Shown piece after piece: positions 29,539-41,440 of a stretch of 64,000 nucleotides of DNA (within the stretch, counting starts at the first letter, position 1; every line of letters begins with the position of its first letter). The stretch is taken from the NCBI GenBank assembly GCA_030435675.1, contig CM059621.1, forward strand, positions 5,456,001-5,520,000. Reading direction: 5' to 3'. A program made the translations under genes and the position numbers. Origin of the DNA: Steinernema hermaphroditum. Lineage: Eukaryota > Nematoda > Chromadorea > Rhabditida > Steinernematidae. The notes under the pieces were generated by a model. It was not told where the DNA came from. It did not search any database and saw only the letters and a program-made list of their open reading frames with translations.

Positions 29539-31416
29539 GATTCTGCACGAAAAAAAAACAACAGCCCGAATACGTTTGCGTTTGTGTTCCTACGAATATT
29601 TTTTTTGGTATTTTAAACTGAAGTACTTGTGTTTTTCGGGCTCGTTGAACTACAATCGAATTACGGTTTGCACGATTTTTTGGTAGTACCGAAAATCTCA
29701 GCTAAATTTAAACAGCCCACCAACTATATTTTTCATTACGTACTTCCATGTGTTTACTACTTGTTTGCGTTAGTACGAGAAAATAAAGCTGTAACTTTGT
29801 TTTGATCGACAAAAGCAGATTTCACTGACAGAACGGTGACAATTTTCTGGTTCCCTCTACATAAAGCTTTGATAACTGTGCTGACGCCGAAACCTGTGAG
29901 GTAGTAGATATCAGCTAGTAGCTAGAGGCTGATTTACGGTTCTCTCAGTGAAATTAATTTTTTTGTCATTCCAGATACCAAAATTTATATAAAAAACGAC
30001 GCATTTTGTAGTAAGTGCTTCAATGTGCGACATTTACCTGATCGCTGAGCTAATTCGGTCCTGTAATTCTGACCTGTCTATACCAAATCGAGCAACGTGC
30101 AAGCTTTGCTGTTCAACAAACCTTGACGCACCACCACTAACACCCTGTTTATATGTACTTCTGAACAACCATCGAGCGTTATGCTTTGTTGAATAGCAAC
30201 AGGATGAATTAAGCTTGCTCTTTGGATTTAAACTACCGAAAAAGTTTGAGAAGAAAAAACATTTCATTGTGAGATTACCTACATATTGTTGTCCCTATGT
30301 GTATTTTTTACTGTACTTAACAAAAAGAGCGCCTCGTTGTGTCCCGTATCTTGTTCTCGGAAACTTTCTTCTTTATTTTGCACTTCTTTTCAATTTCAGA
30401 GACGTCTGAGATTTACGAGAATTCGCACGTTCGCCGTTTTTTTCTGGTCTGGTTTTCTGATCGTCACCCGCGCCGCCCACGGAAACCGTCGAATATGCAA
30501 CGCCGAAGCCCAACTGTACTTAACAAAGAAGTGCTGATGATGGAATCTGTTCCTTCTGCGTATTTACCGGAAGCCAACCTCTTCGTTCCTTTGACGCTCG
30601 CGCAAGCTTCGACTTTGATGCCACCTCAATTGGCACAATGTCGTTGATTCGAGAAGATAAATCCTGTACAACCCTCTACATTGAGCGTACCAGTTTGGAA
30701 TGTGTGAATAGATCCTGAGGTTACCGAGGCTATTTCACATATAGTGGAAAAATCTAAGTGTTCGATAATGCTTGTTGTTTTTAGATACTCCCATGACTTT
30801 TTCCAATAAAAACGACCTTTTTCGTTGACGGCTTTATTGTCTCAGAAAAAAAATTCTCACAATGCTCACGCAAACAATTGCTGTTGTTCACTTCGTTCCT
30901 TCACATACCAAGAACATCGACGAAAACACAGCAAACGATTGTAATATGGGTTATAATTAGAACATATGCAAAATACACAGTATCACTAATTGTAATACAT
31001 GTTCACGCACTAAAAACGAAACATTCCTTCTACAGTTTCTCAAATAGATATATTATGACATACATGAATAAAATCAGGCCTTTGCGAATCGACGAAATGA
31101 GGACGTTCATTTTTCACAAAACCTTGATCAATTGCCAAATAATCGTTATACCAGGAAGTACATAGGGAGATGTAGACAATATGTGGACAATTAATATATA
31201 CTACAACAAGAGTGAGAAGCTTTACTTTGCTGTGAATCATGCATGGTGGCCCTCCTCCGGCGTCTAGACTGACTAAACGCACTTTTGTGTCTACTACTGC
31301 ACATATAAAGTATGTGGTTGCTGATAAAGATGATCCTCACTTAACCGGTCGTTCCCACAGCATAACACAACATTTCCTTGCGAAAAACAATTCGAACTCC
31401 AAACTGGGTTCCCAAC
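29539..31416. other. Intergenic; one family A fragment
   Basis: The sequence is AT-rich with no supported gene. About 30420-30680 carries a diverged family A segment, ending GGCACAATG...GATTCGAGAAGATAAATC. The rest shows no terminal repeats or coding signal that I can defend. Confidence 0.4.
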
Positions 31417-32652
31417 TTAATAAACCCCATGCAGCCGAAGATTTGAGTCGGCGCCCGATGACGAAATTTGAGTGTGTCCAACACGGAAGCGTTTCCTTAA
31501 GAAACTTCTTGCCTCTGGGTTGAACACGAATATGGTGGTCCTGTAAAATCTTTCATAACTCACGTATCATCCACACTTACGAGTTGATAAAATTGGTAAA
31601 CCGAATGAGAAGAAAAGGTGCAATTCTGGCCGCCGCCGGTGTGTCCCTGGAGTCGTCGCTGAGGGAGAGAAACAGGATCTCGAGGAACATAGGAATATTT
31701 TGTGTGAAACTCTGTGATCAGCCATAAGGTACGATTTTGGGTTAGCCTTTACCTGCATGGTGAAACGACACTGAACTCTGAAGTGGGCTTGGTTTTTGTA
31801 CGTCTTGTTTTTCTTCAATCAATGCCATATTACTCACACCATATTAACGACTGTATTACCTTCATGATGTAGAGCTTGCGGATGGTTAAGGAATCTAGTA
31901 GAATAGCTAAAGAGCAGAACAAGGTTCCACACGATATGTGGATGAAACGCGCAAAGTGGAAAGGTCTTTCTTGCCCTGGATTCGGGCAGTCCAGCATTAT
32001 ATAGCCATAGTAACTGGCGCTATAGCCCAACATGTTGCAAGGGATTACTAAAAGAACGTCATTCGAGTACGGAGGGGCCCTGTCTTACGGTGAAGTCCAA
32101 GTAACATGGTTGAAGGAATGATCACCAGGGCAGGTGGAAGAAGAGTGAAGAAGTTCTTTCTCGAGAAGATTTTGTTATATTTCAAAGGAAGATAGACACA
32201 AGTGTATCTGTTGGCCGCGAGTAGGACGTGCAAGGCACACGACATAGGCTCAAGAGCGTACGTCAGATAGCCATCAACTACTCCCAATATTGGCGAGTAA
32301 TCCGATCGCTGACTGAATACCCGGTCATCTCTCCGATTCCAGGAAGAAACAGTTACCTTAGAGTTACATAGGCTGAGTAGGTAATATGCTGCGTGCTGCT
32401 GAACAAGTCAATGACTGTCCGTATGACCAAGATGGTCCCGAAGGCGTTGTGGAAAATGTTCACCTTCCATATGAGCCAAATATTGAGGCTTCCAAAGAAC
32501 AGCTGAAGGGAACAGACCTAAATGCACCGTAGATCGTTCGAACATAAACGAAAACTAACCGTTACGGTGGCACCACCCACGAACAGATCCAGTGGAACGA
32601 CGTAATCGCGACCGAGCAGCTCGTGCCCGAACACTTTCGTGGAATTATCCAT
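31417..32652 (-). CDS. srx-type serpentine chemoreceptor, intact (321 aa)
   Basis: Seven exons (32652-32560, 32502-32357, 32312-32089, 32047-31860, 31812-31753, 31711-31581, 31540-31417) total 966 nt ending TAA. Phases are consistent throughout and introns are about 40-60 nt except intron 6. Diagnostic Srx features are an Asn-Arg-Tyr-x-x-Val-Tyr-Leu-Pro-Leu-Lys-Tyr stretch after TM3, an Arg-Lys-Leu-Tyr-Ile loop before TM5-6, a Gln-Ser-x-x-Gln-Asn-Ile motif at TM6, and Thr-Ile-Phe-Val-Phe-Asn-Pro after TM7. It is predicted to be a seven-pass receptor in sensory neurons. Every exon length equals that of the damaged paralogue at 36733, except exon 2. One acceptor (exon 5) is GAAG with no polypyrimidine tract but is supported by the paralogue. 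Confidence 0.87.
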
Positions 32653-35600
32653 ATGGAGTGATATCTGTAAATACCACTCCCCTCTGTATCACATATTACC
32701 AAGATACGTCAAAAAAGAAATTATATCACAGAAACACGTTCAAAACAGCCAATAGCAAAACCCAAACAGATTATCTTCTGGTGATCAGTATTCACTATTT
32801 GACTGCTGACCATTTCAGCTTTGGAACATAGCAGCTTTATAAACGTGTCGAAGGAGGAGCCTCCAATGAAACCCCCTCATAACAACGTGTCTTTGACGAG
32901 GTTTGCGCTCGTTCATTGGGTATCACAGCTCCCCGCCCATTTAGAGTATTTTCCAACATTTTTGATGAAAGGTAGCCACTTTTTACCGGATCAACGATAT
33001 TGCGCCATTTCAGGACATCTCACAAGTACAGACACAAGTGAAACACATAAAAGCCGTTATCCATGAGAAATAGCGAAAGGCTAGCTGGACGGTGAGCTAG
33101 CTCTACATTTTTGGAGAGGCTAATTCAGGAGTCTACTTAACGCAGTTTGCCAAATGAATTTATTTGCAATACCTTAAGTTTTTCACAATGTTGCACCCAT
33201 ATATAATCACCGATCGAGTATGAAAGACCTCATTTTCGCTCTGCTTCTCTCCTAAGCGTCATGGCTTCAAGTCTCGGGCATTGGAAGATGTTGATGTTGG
33301 CGCAAAACCAGCTTCGATTTGCCGAATAGCAAATTTAATTTATTGTTTCCCCAAAGAAACAACGGTCAGAAAACAATCAATTAAAAGGCAGTGAGGCAAT
33401 TAGCAGCCAAGAAATCTGGTAAATTTCAATTAGCGGTGACATCAAAATACGTTTCTGTGATGAATCGGTCCACGTTCATTGTGAAGTTTTCATGGCGTTC
33501 TACAAAAGTTCTACTTCATTTCGAGTTTTTCTCGTTATCAAAACTACAATTTTCAAAGACTCATGATTTGCTGAGAATTGGATTCCCTAGTCGGTGGTGG
33601 TGTGAATCGGCAAAATTCGGAAGCGGCAGCGGAACATCCTCTTCGTGGGCGTTTGCGGTACGCTTCTGAGCTCGAATCTCCCTCAGTTCCTGGTCCGAAA
33701 ATTGCGTCTTTGCCGGTGGTGGTGCCGTCAGAACGTCGGCGACCTTCAGTGTGACATCTCACGAAGCCGGATTCCTGACGTCGGACACCTTGTTATCATA
33801 ATATTGGAGTAAACAAGAGCCTTACGTAAACATAACCATGTCCTCGAACATCGTTCTAAAGAAATGTTCCCATCATGCGAGCAATAAGAGATTTAAAAAA
33901 TTATGAAGTACCTTGAACGAAATTTGGATTTGAACGCCCCTCAAATTTCCTTACAACACTATAAAGTTTTTCGCTAACCTTGTCTCACATGTCACTTCTA
34001 CTACTGAAAAAGCGATTACTACGGTGTGATACATATCTTTCTTGTTTCTCTACGTATATGATTCTTTCAGTGTCACTCTCATAGTGGCACATCCACGTCA
34101 TACGAATGTACAAAGACTAGAAAGGACTCTATTGTTCGACGATATGCAGTCAAGGTATAGAAAAAGTTAACAAAATAGGCGAGACGCCTGGGAGAAAATT
34201 AGAATGTTTTATCTCAGTAATTATGGGACAACGAATGAGAAAGAAAACCAAGTATGTGGGAACTGTAATGGAAATAAAAAGAGTACTGAGAATAACTATC
34301 TCAGAAATACTAGAGCTTCGTATAGATTCTCTAGATCGACGGCATTTATGCATGTTCTAGTATTTATGTTATCTATATCGTTAAGATCTCAAGCTTATTT
34401 GGAATGAAGCACACAAAAGTAGAGTCACTAGATTAGCAACGGTTCACATGATAATGTTGGGTGTACATCGGTGCCGACAAAAGCGCGAGAAATGAAAGGA
34501 AACTAGGTCACATAAGAACGGAGAAGGAGAAGCTTCTCCGCTCTCAGACACACACCCTGACAATTAACAAGATTTTGCAGTCCGGACAATTAACATAATA
34601 ATCAACAGAAATGAAGACACAAAATGTCGTTTGTGATTTGTCGTTTGTCGCTACAATGTACTTCGCTAAAAGGCCAACAAGATTAATACGGTAGTAAACC
34701 TTCTGCATTGAATTAAACAAACTTGGTATGACGTAATTGAATCTTTTGTTAGGTCTATACTTCTGAGCGCTTCCTCCAAAATAAACTTTAGATGTTAAAG
34801 GTCTAGTCTACAGTGACTTTTTCATCGTAGCCAACAATATACTCGGTATATCAATGAAAGTTTTTGGAATGTCCACATTGAACTTCGATCTGTTTTGATA
34901 AACTCTCGAACCCAAGAAGTGCAAGAAAATAAAGTGGAACTGTTTCTTAAGTCTACAAAAGGCAAATAAACTAGAACTCGACTTTTTCAAAAGCCACCTC
35001 AAGGAGAACCAGCTCAGTCCTCTTTGAAACCGAATGATTTTGCTTAAAGAGTTTACATAAAAATGATATTGTACAATAATCTTGCGCTCTCGCTAGGCAC
35101 GTTTGTTATAATTCCTCTTTCGTCAGCACAATTCTTCATTGTCAAAGGCTGTTTTTGTATGATTGCACCGTGATATATCGTAGTATGTGCATTACATTGT
35201 TTCCCTGATGCTTTACAAAGAAAACAGAACAGAAAATGAAGCAGAGCCGAACTCGGCATAGACACAGACGACACATGCCACACCGCCGTTGCTGGTTCTC
35301 TATTATTCTCGGCGCTGATAGTAGCATCAGTGGCTCGGGTCGAATCGGACCGTATGTGAAACAGATGTTGTCCGACGAAATATCAAGATGTCCGACGCCA
35401 GGAATCTTACGCTCGACGCTGCCTGAGAGTCATCTTTCGATACAAACTTTCGCCGGCTCCCAGATGCCCGTGAACCTTGCCACCAATGACCGTGAAACAG
35501 GACAGATTTAATTCTTTGGCGTGTCAGATTTACGGTACATGTTCCACAAAGAATTTTTCCTCCTCTTTCCACAGATTTATTCCAGAAATGTCCACACTTT

Positions 35601-36732
35601 CCGAGTTTGATCCGGCAATATCCACAACTCAAAGAACCGCCATCTTCATTAAGAGGATGTTCCTTACCTGCGGAACCCACTTTGCAGATGCACTCTTTCA
35701 TCAAGTAAAAGAAAATACACGATTTTTGTACCATGTGTAGTGCTGCTTGGTGAGTATCATAATCACTAAACACTTCCGTCTCACCACATTGTGGCATTAT
35801 CGGGTAGTAACAACATCAATTTTCCGAGAACCTTACGCATTTCGCTGTTTTCGTCAATTATCTGAACATCGATTAGTAACGTAGGACACAATAACGCCTG
35901 CTTGATGATGTATTCAGATGCCTACACAGATTGATCAAAGCTTCGCTTCTAGACTGAGGTTCTTTGATGTCTCAATAATTGGGTAGTATTGTCTAAAAGC
36001 AATTTCGCTATTGATATTAATAGCTCATGAGACTTTTTTTCTGAAGGCTACATGGCGATAAAGTCACATTTCCTGCACGGTGTAAGCCGTTGATTCGGGA
36101 AGACAAATCGTGTACATACACTTTTGAACGTTATCCGCAAAAATATGCTGGCTTATAATCACACCTGAACCATAGTGGTACCTCTCTCTTCGAGTTGCAT
36201 TAAAGTGTGACTATGCGCAAACTGCATGAATTTGGTTCACGTTGAATATCACGCTGGGATGGCCACAGTTAAGCACTACATTTTGTTTATTTTTGAGCAT
36301 GTTGTTAAAGCAACCATGCGACATCCTTCGCACGCTTTTGGTTCTGACCGTAAGAACCATAGTTGTTTGTTGGCAGTAATAACCGAAAAAGCTTCAGTCG
36401 TTTTTCCCGGTATGAACCAAAAGTACGCGGAGCTGAGAAAGTCAACCCAATGGTTAGGGCTTAAAAGCGAGTCCACAAGCGAACGTTTGTTCATTTCCTT
36501 CCGAGTTCACTGAACAATCCTCATTCACTTTTTTCAGAACTTTCAGATAGGTTAGATTCAGCACAATAGCTCTTTCTTGGTGTATTTTCGAGAGGATTGT
36601 CCTAGATGTTCATTGTTAATGTGTTTTCGTGGCAACAGATTAGCTTTCCTTTGTTCAAAAGACCTGAGAACGCCATCTACCCGTCATTGAAGGTTCAGCG
36701 GTTACCGATTATAGGCCACCGTTCTGGTCGGA
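32653..36732. other. 4-kb intergenic region with family C and A fragments
   Basis: No gene is supported. Pieces of family C lie at about 33580-33790 and 35335-35490 (CAGATGTTGTCCGACG..., GCCACCAATGACCGTG), the second followed by related sequence to about 35800. A family A end (TCCTGCACGGTGTAAGCCGTTGATTCGGGAAGA) lies at about 36074. Short ORFs over these stretches are repeat-derived. Confidence 0.45.
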
Positions 36733-37851
36733 ATGGACCAGCCGTCAACTCTGTACGGACATGAACTTCTGGGTCGAAACTACGTCATTCCTTTGGATGT
36801 GTTTGTCGGCAGCTCTACGATAACCGTAGTTCATCATTTTCTTAAAACGACCAAAGTTATTGTTTAGCTCTGTGCCTTGCAGCTCTTCTTCGGCGTTCTC
36901 AACCTCAACGGTTGTTGACTTGTGTAGCAGCACGCAGCACATGACCTACTCAGCATACGTTACTCTTAGGTAGCGTTGCAGCAAACACTGATATAATAGT
37001 GTATGACTCCTTAGTCAACGATCCGATTACTCCCCTTTGTTGGGTATAGTAGACGGTAATCTCACGTACGCCCTGGCACCGATGTCCTGCGCCATGCACA
37101 TCCTTCTCGCTGTCAATAGGTTCACTTCGGTCTACGCCCCATTCAGATATAAAACGATTTTTTCGCGAAAAAATTTCGTCACATTTCTCCCTGCAGGACT
37201 AGCTGGAATCGCCATCTCCATTTTGCTGCTTTTCTACAGTAAGCAATCGTTACATACTCCCATAATGATTTCATTTCTAGTAATTCCGTGCAACACGTTT
37301 GGCTACAGTGCCAGCTACTACAGCTACATCATGCTGGACTGTCCCGAAGCTGGACAACAGAGACCCTTTCATGTTGCCCGATTTATCCATGTCAGTTGCG
37401 GTGTCCTGTTTTGCTTCGGAGCCATCGTACTGGATATAGCTACGATTAGAAAGCTCTACATCATCAAGGTATCACGAACAAAACAAAGACTTATGCACTT
37501 TTTATACAGTGGCGGACATATAAATAAGTACACCCCCAGTAAAAAGCTATAAGTGTCCATTTACCCCAAATTTTTTAAAGTTCACATAAATCGATGACTA
37601 TCATCAGAAGTAGAATTTAACGGGCAATAAGGTGGTCTAGTTCGTTTTCCGTTCGGGACCCAAAATGTCGCATTTAAAGGTAAAACGTTCGACCGACTCA
37701 ATTTCGGTGACGACATATAAATAAGTACACCTGTCATTCTTTGTTGTTTCTAATGTTTTTATGGGGCAACTTTCATTTTTTTTTTGTATTTTTGCCTATT
37801 TTACTTTGCATTCTGATTTTTAGTGCTGATTTATCGTGTTGAATTTTTCAG

Positions 37852-39580
37852 ATGGGTCGCGCGAAGCACATTTCACCTCAGATGCGCGCTAGAGTAGATG
37901 AGCTTAGGAAGATGGGTAAATCATTGCGGAAGATTGCACGTGCTCTGAAAATATCACTTTGTGCTGTTCAAAACGCGTTGAAGGTTATCAAGAAGAACAA
38001 GGGAAGTGTTGACAACCCCCCGCGTGCCGTTAGGAGCCGTAAAACTACTGCTCGGATGGACCGAAGAATCTGTAGAACGTCAGAAGCTAACCGGAAATTA
38101 ACTGCTGTCGATATTTTTAACAAGTTTGAAGGAGATGCAGAATTTACCATTGGGGTCCGTAATGTTCGACGTCGATTAAATGAACGAGGACTCATGGGGC
38201 GTGTCGCCAGGAAGAAGCCTTACATCACTGTCAAGAATAGAAAAGCCCGTTTGAAGTTTGCAAAGGAGCACATTAAATGGGAGGCAGAAGACTGGGCAAA
38301 AGTGCTCTTTACGGACGAGTCTAAGTTCAATAGGATGGGATCAGATGGAAAAGTGTATGTAAGACGTCGACCCGGAGAAGAATTTAACCCGAAGTGCACA
38401 ACTGCAACTGTCAAGCACGGAGGAGGATCGATTATGGTGTATGGAGCATTCCGCCGATCTGGAATTGGTCCAATTTATCGTATCGAAGGCATTCTTAACG
38501 GATGTTCCTTCGTACAAATTCTGCAGAATGTGGTCAAACCATATGCTACTCGAAATATGGGCCGCAATTGGATTTTGCAACAAGATAATGATCCGAAACA
38601 CACATGTCGTCTGGCCGGTACTAGGACATTTGCGCCACCGACACTTGCGCCACCGACATTTGCGCCACCGACATTTGCGCCACAGACATTTGCGCCACTT
38701 TTCTGGTCTCACCACGAAAAGCCTTTTACGAATCCCTTTAATTGATAACTGGAGTAGGAACGGTAAGTCGTGAGCTGTGTTCGATACTTTCTGTGTCTCA
38801 CCATGTAAGCTACGACTAGGACATATAAGAATAAACTTAAAAATCGCAGACAAAAATTTGAGTGACAGCCTGTGTCTCACAACTATGGCCTGGCATTTAT
38901 GCACGAGTTTGAGTTTATAAAATTCAGATCAAATTCTTAATCTTGAATTTCGTGTTTTCGGGCACGCATAAAATCAATAGGTATGAGCCTAAGCCAAGCC
39001 TGGATGTTAGGTCATTAGGCCATGGTTAGCAATATTAAACATCTAGGCATGTTACTAAGGCAAACCTAGGTCTACGACATGAGCAAAGAGGAGGGCTCGC
39101 TTCGCTTGCTGAAAGCTCAGTGACATGCACCTAGACATCTGAACACAACATGCTCTCAGTTGAAAATTTAAAAGTATTGGGCGTAAAAAAACCAGAAAAG
39201 TGGCGCAAATGTCTGTGGCGCAAATGTCGGTGGCGCAAATGTCGGTGGCGCAAATGTCGGTGGCGCAAATGTCGGTGGCACAAATGTCTGTGGCGCAAAT
39301 GTCCGAGCACCGTCTGGCCAAGGAATGGATTAAGAAGAACAAAATTCGGTTGTTGGACTGGCCAGCTCAAAGCCCCGACCTGAATCCGATCGAGAACTTA
39401 TGGAAGGATGTAAAGAAGAGTGTTAGCGCCGCGAAACCGAAGAATATCAATGATCTACAGCGAGCTATTGTTGAAAGTTGGCAAAGGATTCCAGTTACGC
39501 GTTGTATGGCCCTCGTTGATTCTATGAAGCGTCGTTGTGAAGCGGTTATTGCGAATAAGGGCTATGCAACAAAGTACTAA
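37852..39580 (+). pseudogene. Tc1-like transposase, interrupted by a MITE
   Basis: The frame 37852-38616 continues at 39320-39580 once the insertion and one 8-bp duplication are removed, giving 341 aa and TAA. The N-terminus has paired helix-turn-helix DNA-binding modules. The catalytic triad is visible as Thr-Asp-Glu-Ser, Gln-Gln-Asp-Asn-Asp-Pro-Lys-His and Ser-Pro-Asp-Leu-Asn-Pro-Ile-Glu. The insertion falls just after the second Asp motif, so the present copy cannot make the enzyme. Confidence 0.88.
38617..39311. mobile_element. 695-bp MITE with 15-bp tandem repeats in its ends
   Basis: The two ends start GGTACTAGGACATTTGCGCC and GGTGCTCGGACATTTGCGCC. They continue as tandem copies of ACATTTGCGCCACCG (about five on the left, six or more on the right, inverted). 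GTCTGGCC is duplicated at 38609-38616 and 39312-39319. The 560-bp interior has no coding capacity. It lies in the transposase frame of the Tc1-like element. The 8-bp duplication suggests hAT-type mobilisation, but the tips are not typical. Confidence 0.85.
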
Positions 39581-40204
39581 TTTCTTCCCGTTTGATATTT
39601 GTTAATATTGCTATGAATACAGTTCTATTTTATTGGGATCTGAAAGTGTACTTATTTATATGTCGTCACCGAAATTGAGTCGGTCGAACGTTTTACCTTT
39701 AAATGCGACATTTTGGGTCCCGAACGGAAAACGAACTAGACCACCTTATTGCCCGTTAAATTCTACTTCTGATGATAGTCATCGATTTATGTGAACTTTA
39801 AAAAATTTGGGGTAAATGGACACTTATAGCTTTTTACTGGGGGTGTACTTATTTATATGTCCGCCACTGTATGTTGCAGAAAAGGAAGACTTTTTCGAGC
39901 AAAGCGGACTTTAATATCCAATTCCGCTTCACTATGCAGGCAAGATCCGGCTTATCGTATCGCTTTAATATCAGACTTTGACAGAGTGTAGCCCAAAACA
40001 TTCCCATGTTCATCGAAATAGTGCTACTACTGCTCACAGACGATTCCATCGAAAGCTCTGTTTACATAAGAATTGCCTACTTTCTACTAGGGTTGTCGAA
40101 TCGAATCGAATCGAATCGAATATTCGATATTCGAAGGTTCTCGAATATCGAATATTCGATTCGATTCGATATTCGAAGATTTCCGAATATCGAATAAAAA
40201 AGTG

Positions 40205-40285
40205 GCAGGCATCACGATGGATTGAACCCCCGACCCCCAGCATGGCAGGCAGCCGCGCTGCCAATGAGCCAACCGATAGCAACTT
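40205..40285 (-). ncRNA. tRNA-like Pol III unit (SINE head candidate)
   Basis: The minus strand holds a box A-like TGGCTCATTGGCAG, then a box B-like GGGTTCAATCC about 35 nt downstream, and a T6 run at about 40196-40201 that would terminate RNA polymerase III. The anticodon and T stems do not pair well, so this is not a functional tRNA. It may be a decayed tRNA or a tRNA-derived SINE head inside the hAT-like element. Confidence 0.4.
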
Positions 40286-41051
40286 TAACGTGCGTCACGT
40301 GTTGTATTACTAGCTGCTAGCATTTTCGTAGCAGTCCGTCCTTCTTTTTTGCCTAATTCACTATCATTCTGTAGATTTCTGGTCGTCCGCAAACGTATTG
40401 CGAAGGTTTTGCTCGCTCTGGCAACACTCAAGCGCGAAGAAAACAGTGCTCGGAGAGCCATCGATGTCTCTATTGTCTTACATTTACTTAGCAGGAATGC
40501 GTTGCTACTGAAGATGAGCTAAAGTTCAGCAAAAAAACGTCTGCGTGCTGTGTAGATGTGTAGTCATTCGCGACCGTCACTGTCGCCATTGCCCCGATAG
40601 CCCTAGAGCCTAGGCCGCTTGCTAGACCTAGGCCGCCCTATTGCGCGGAGGTGCTTCAGAGAATGATATAGTACGACAGTGAGATAGATTGAAAAAGTTC
40701 TTGTAAGGGCTGAAAACAGGAATCTCTGAGCTCAAAGTGAAGAGCCGTTGTGGACATTAACTTGAAAAGATGCGGTCTCGGGTAGTTAGACTTTTGGGGA
40801 AACCAAAACTATTTTTTTTCACATTTGGCCCCTATTTCTGTTATGCAGAAGTGCTGTTTGGGCTTACTAGCTGCGATCGATAGCTATGTACCTGCATATC
40901 TCCACTGTCTGTTGGAGTACTTAACGTATCGTAAACGTTGGAGTTAACATAGTGCTCAGGCAAGGCCATCTTTTTGATTACTGCACTCAACAACACGCAA
41001 ATCAATTTTGATGCAACTGTAAACATGGCAGAAAACGAAAATGTTTTCCAT

Positions 41052-41243
41052 GTGTCCCTTTTTCAATGTTCCAACCCAATAGAAAACATAGTGTCATTTC
41101 CCACTTTCTCTTAGGTACCACGCTACAGTTGCTCACTAGGTGGAGATTTAAGTTTTTGACACTATGTTTGACACTATGTTTTTTTGACACTATGGAAATG
41201 ACACTATGTTTTCTATTGGGTTGGAACATTGAAAAAGGGACAC
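41052..41243. mobile_element. 192-bp MITE, near-perfect hairpin
   Basis: About 50 bp at each end (starting GTGTCCCTTTTTCAATGTTC) are exact inverted copies around a core of roughly 90 bp. The motif GACACTATG recurs several times on the right arm. I could not identify a flanking target duplication with confidence. Confidence 0.7.
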
Positions 41244-41440
41244 ACTAGGTGAAACCAATCGCTGCAGTCTTTATTGCAAAAGACACGTAGAATGCTGGCT
41301 TCGAATACACCAGCTAATAAGAAAGGGAGAAAGAGCAGAAGGACGGTTGTGGCGACAATACATAGAATGGTAAAAGTGAAGTACACTCTTGCCGTTCTCT
41401 TCTGCGCACACTCTGTGCAGAACCACTCTTCTATGCTCAC
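41244..41440 (-). other. Membrane-type ORF inside the hAT-like element
   Basis: On the minus strand, after an acceptor-like GAGCATAG, a frame encodes Trp-Phe-Cys-Thr-Glu-Cys. This is followed by a long hydrophobic segment and a closing Cys-Asn-Lys-Asp-Cys, with a GCAATAAAG poly(A)-like string on the way. A single-pass or hairpin membrane exon captured by the element is possible. I recognise no family and the 5' part is missing. Confidence 0.25.

Larger units (their letters stand above)
37507..39869 (+). mobile_element. Tc1-like transposon with 224-bp TIRs
   Basis: Inverted repeats of 224 bp (37507-37730 and 39646-39869) appear identical and start CAGTGGCGGACATATAAATA. They are flanked by TA (37505-06, 39870-71). 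Each repeat contains the motif ACATATAAATAAGTACAC twice, near its outer and inner ends, which is an IR/DR arrangement of paired transposase sites. Without the nested MITE the element is about 1.66 kb, normal for Tc1. It sits in intron 4 of the srx pseudogene. Confidence 0.93.

Noticed and set aside
31239..31523. Plus-strand ORF upstream of the intact srx gene's end
   Set aside because: It overlaps the terminal srx exon on the opposite strand and has no features of its own.
40205..40285. Functional tRNA gene
   Set aside because: Box A and B are present, but the T stem and anticodon stem do not pair, so it is kept only as a tRNA-like segment.
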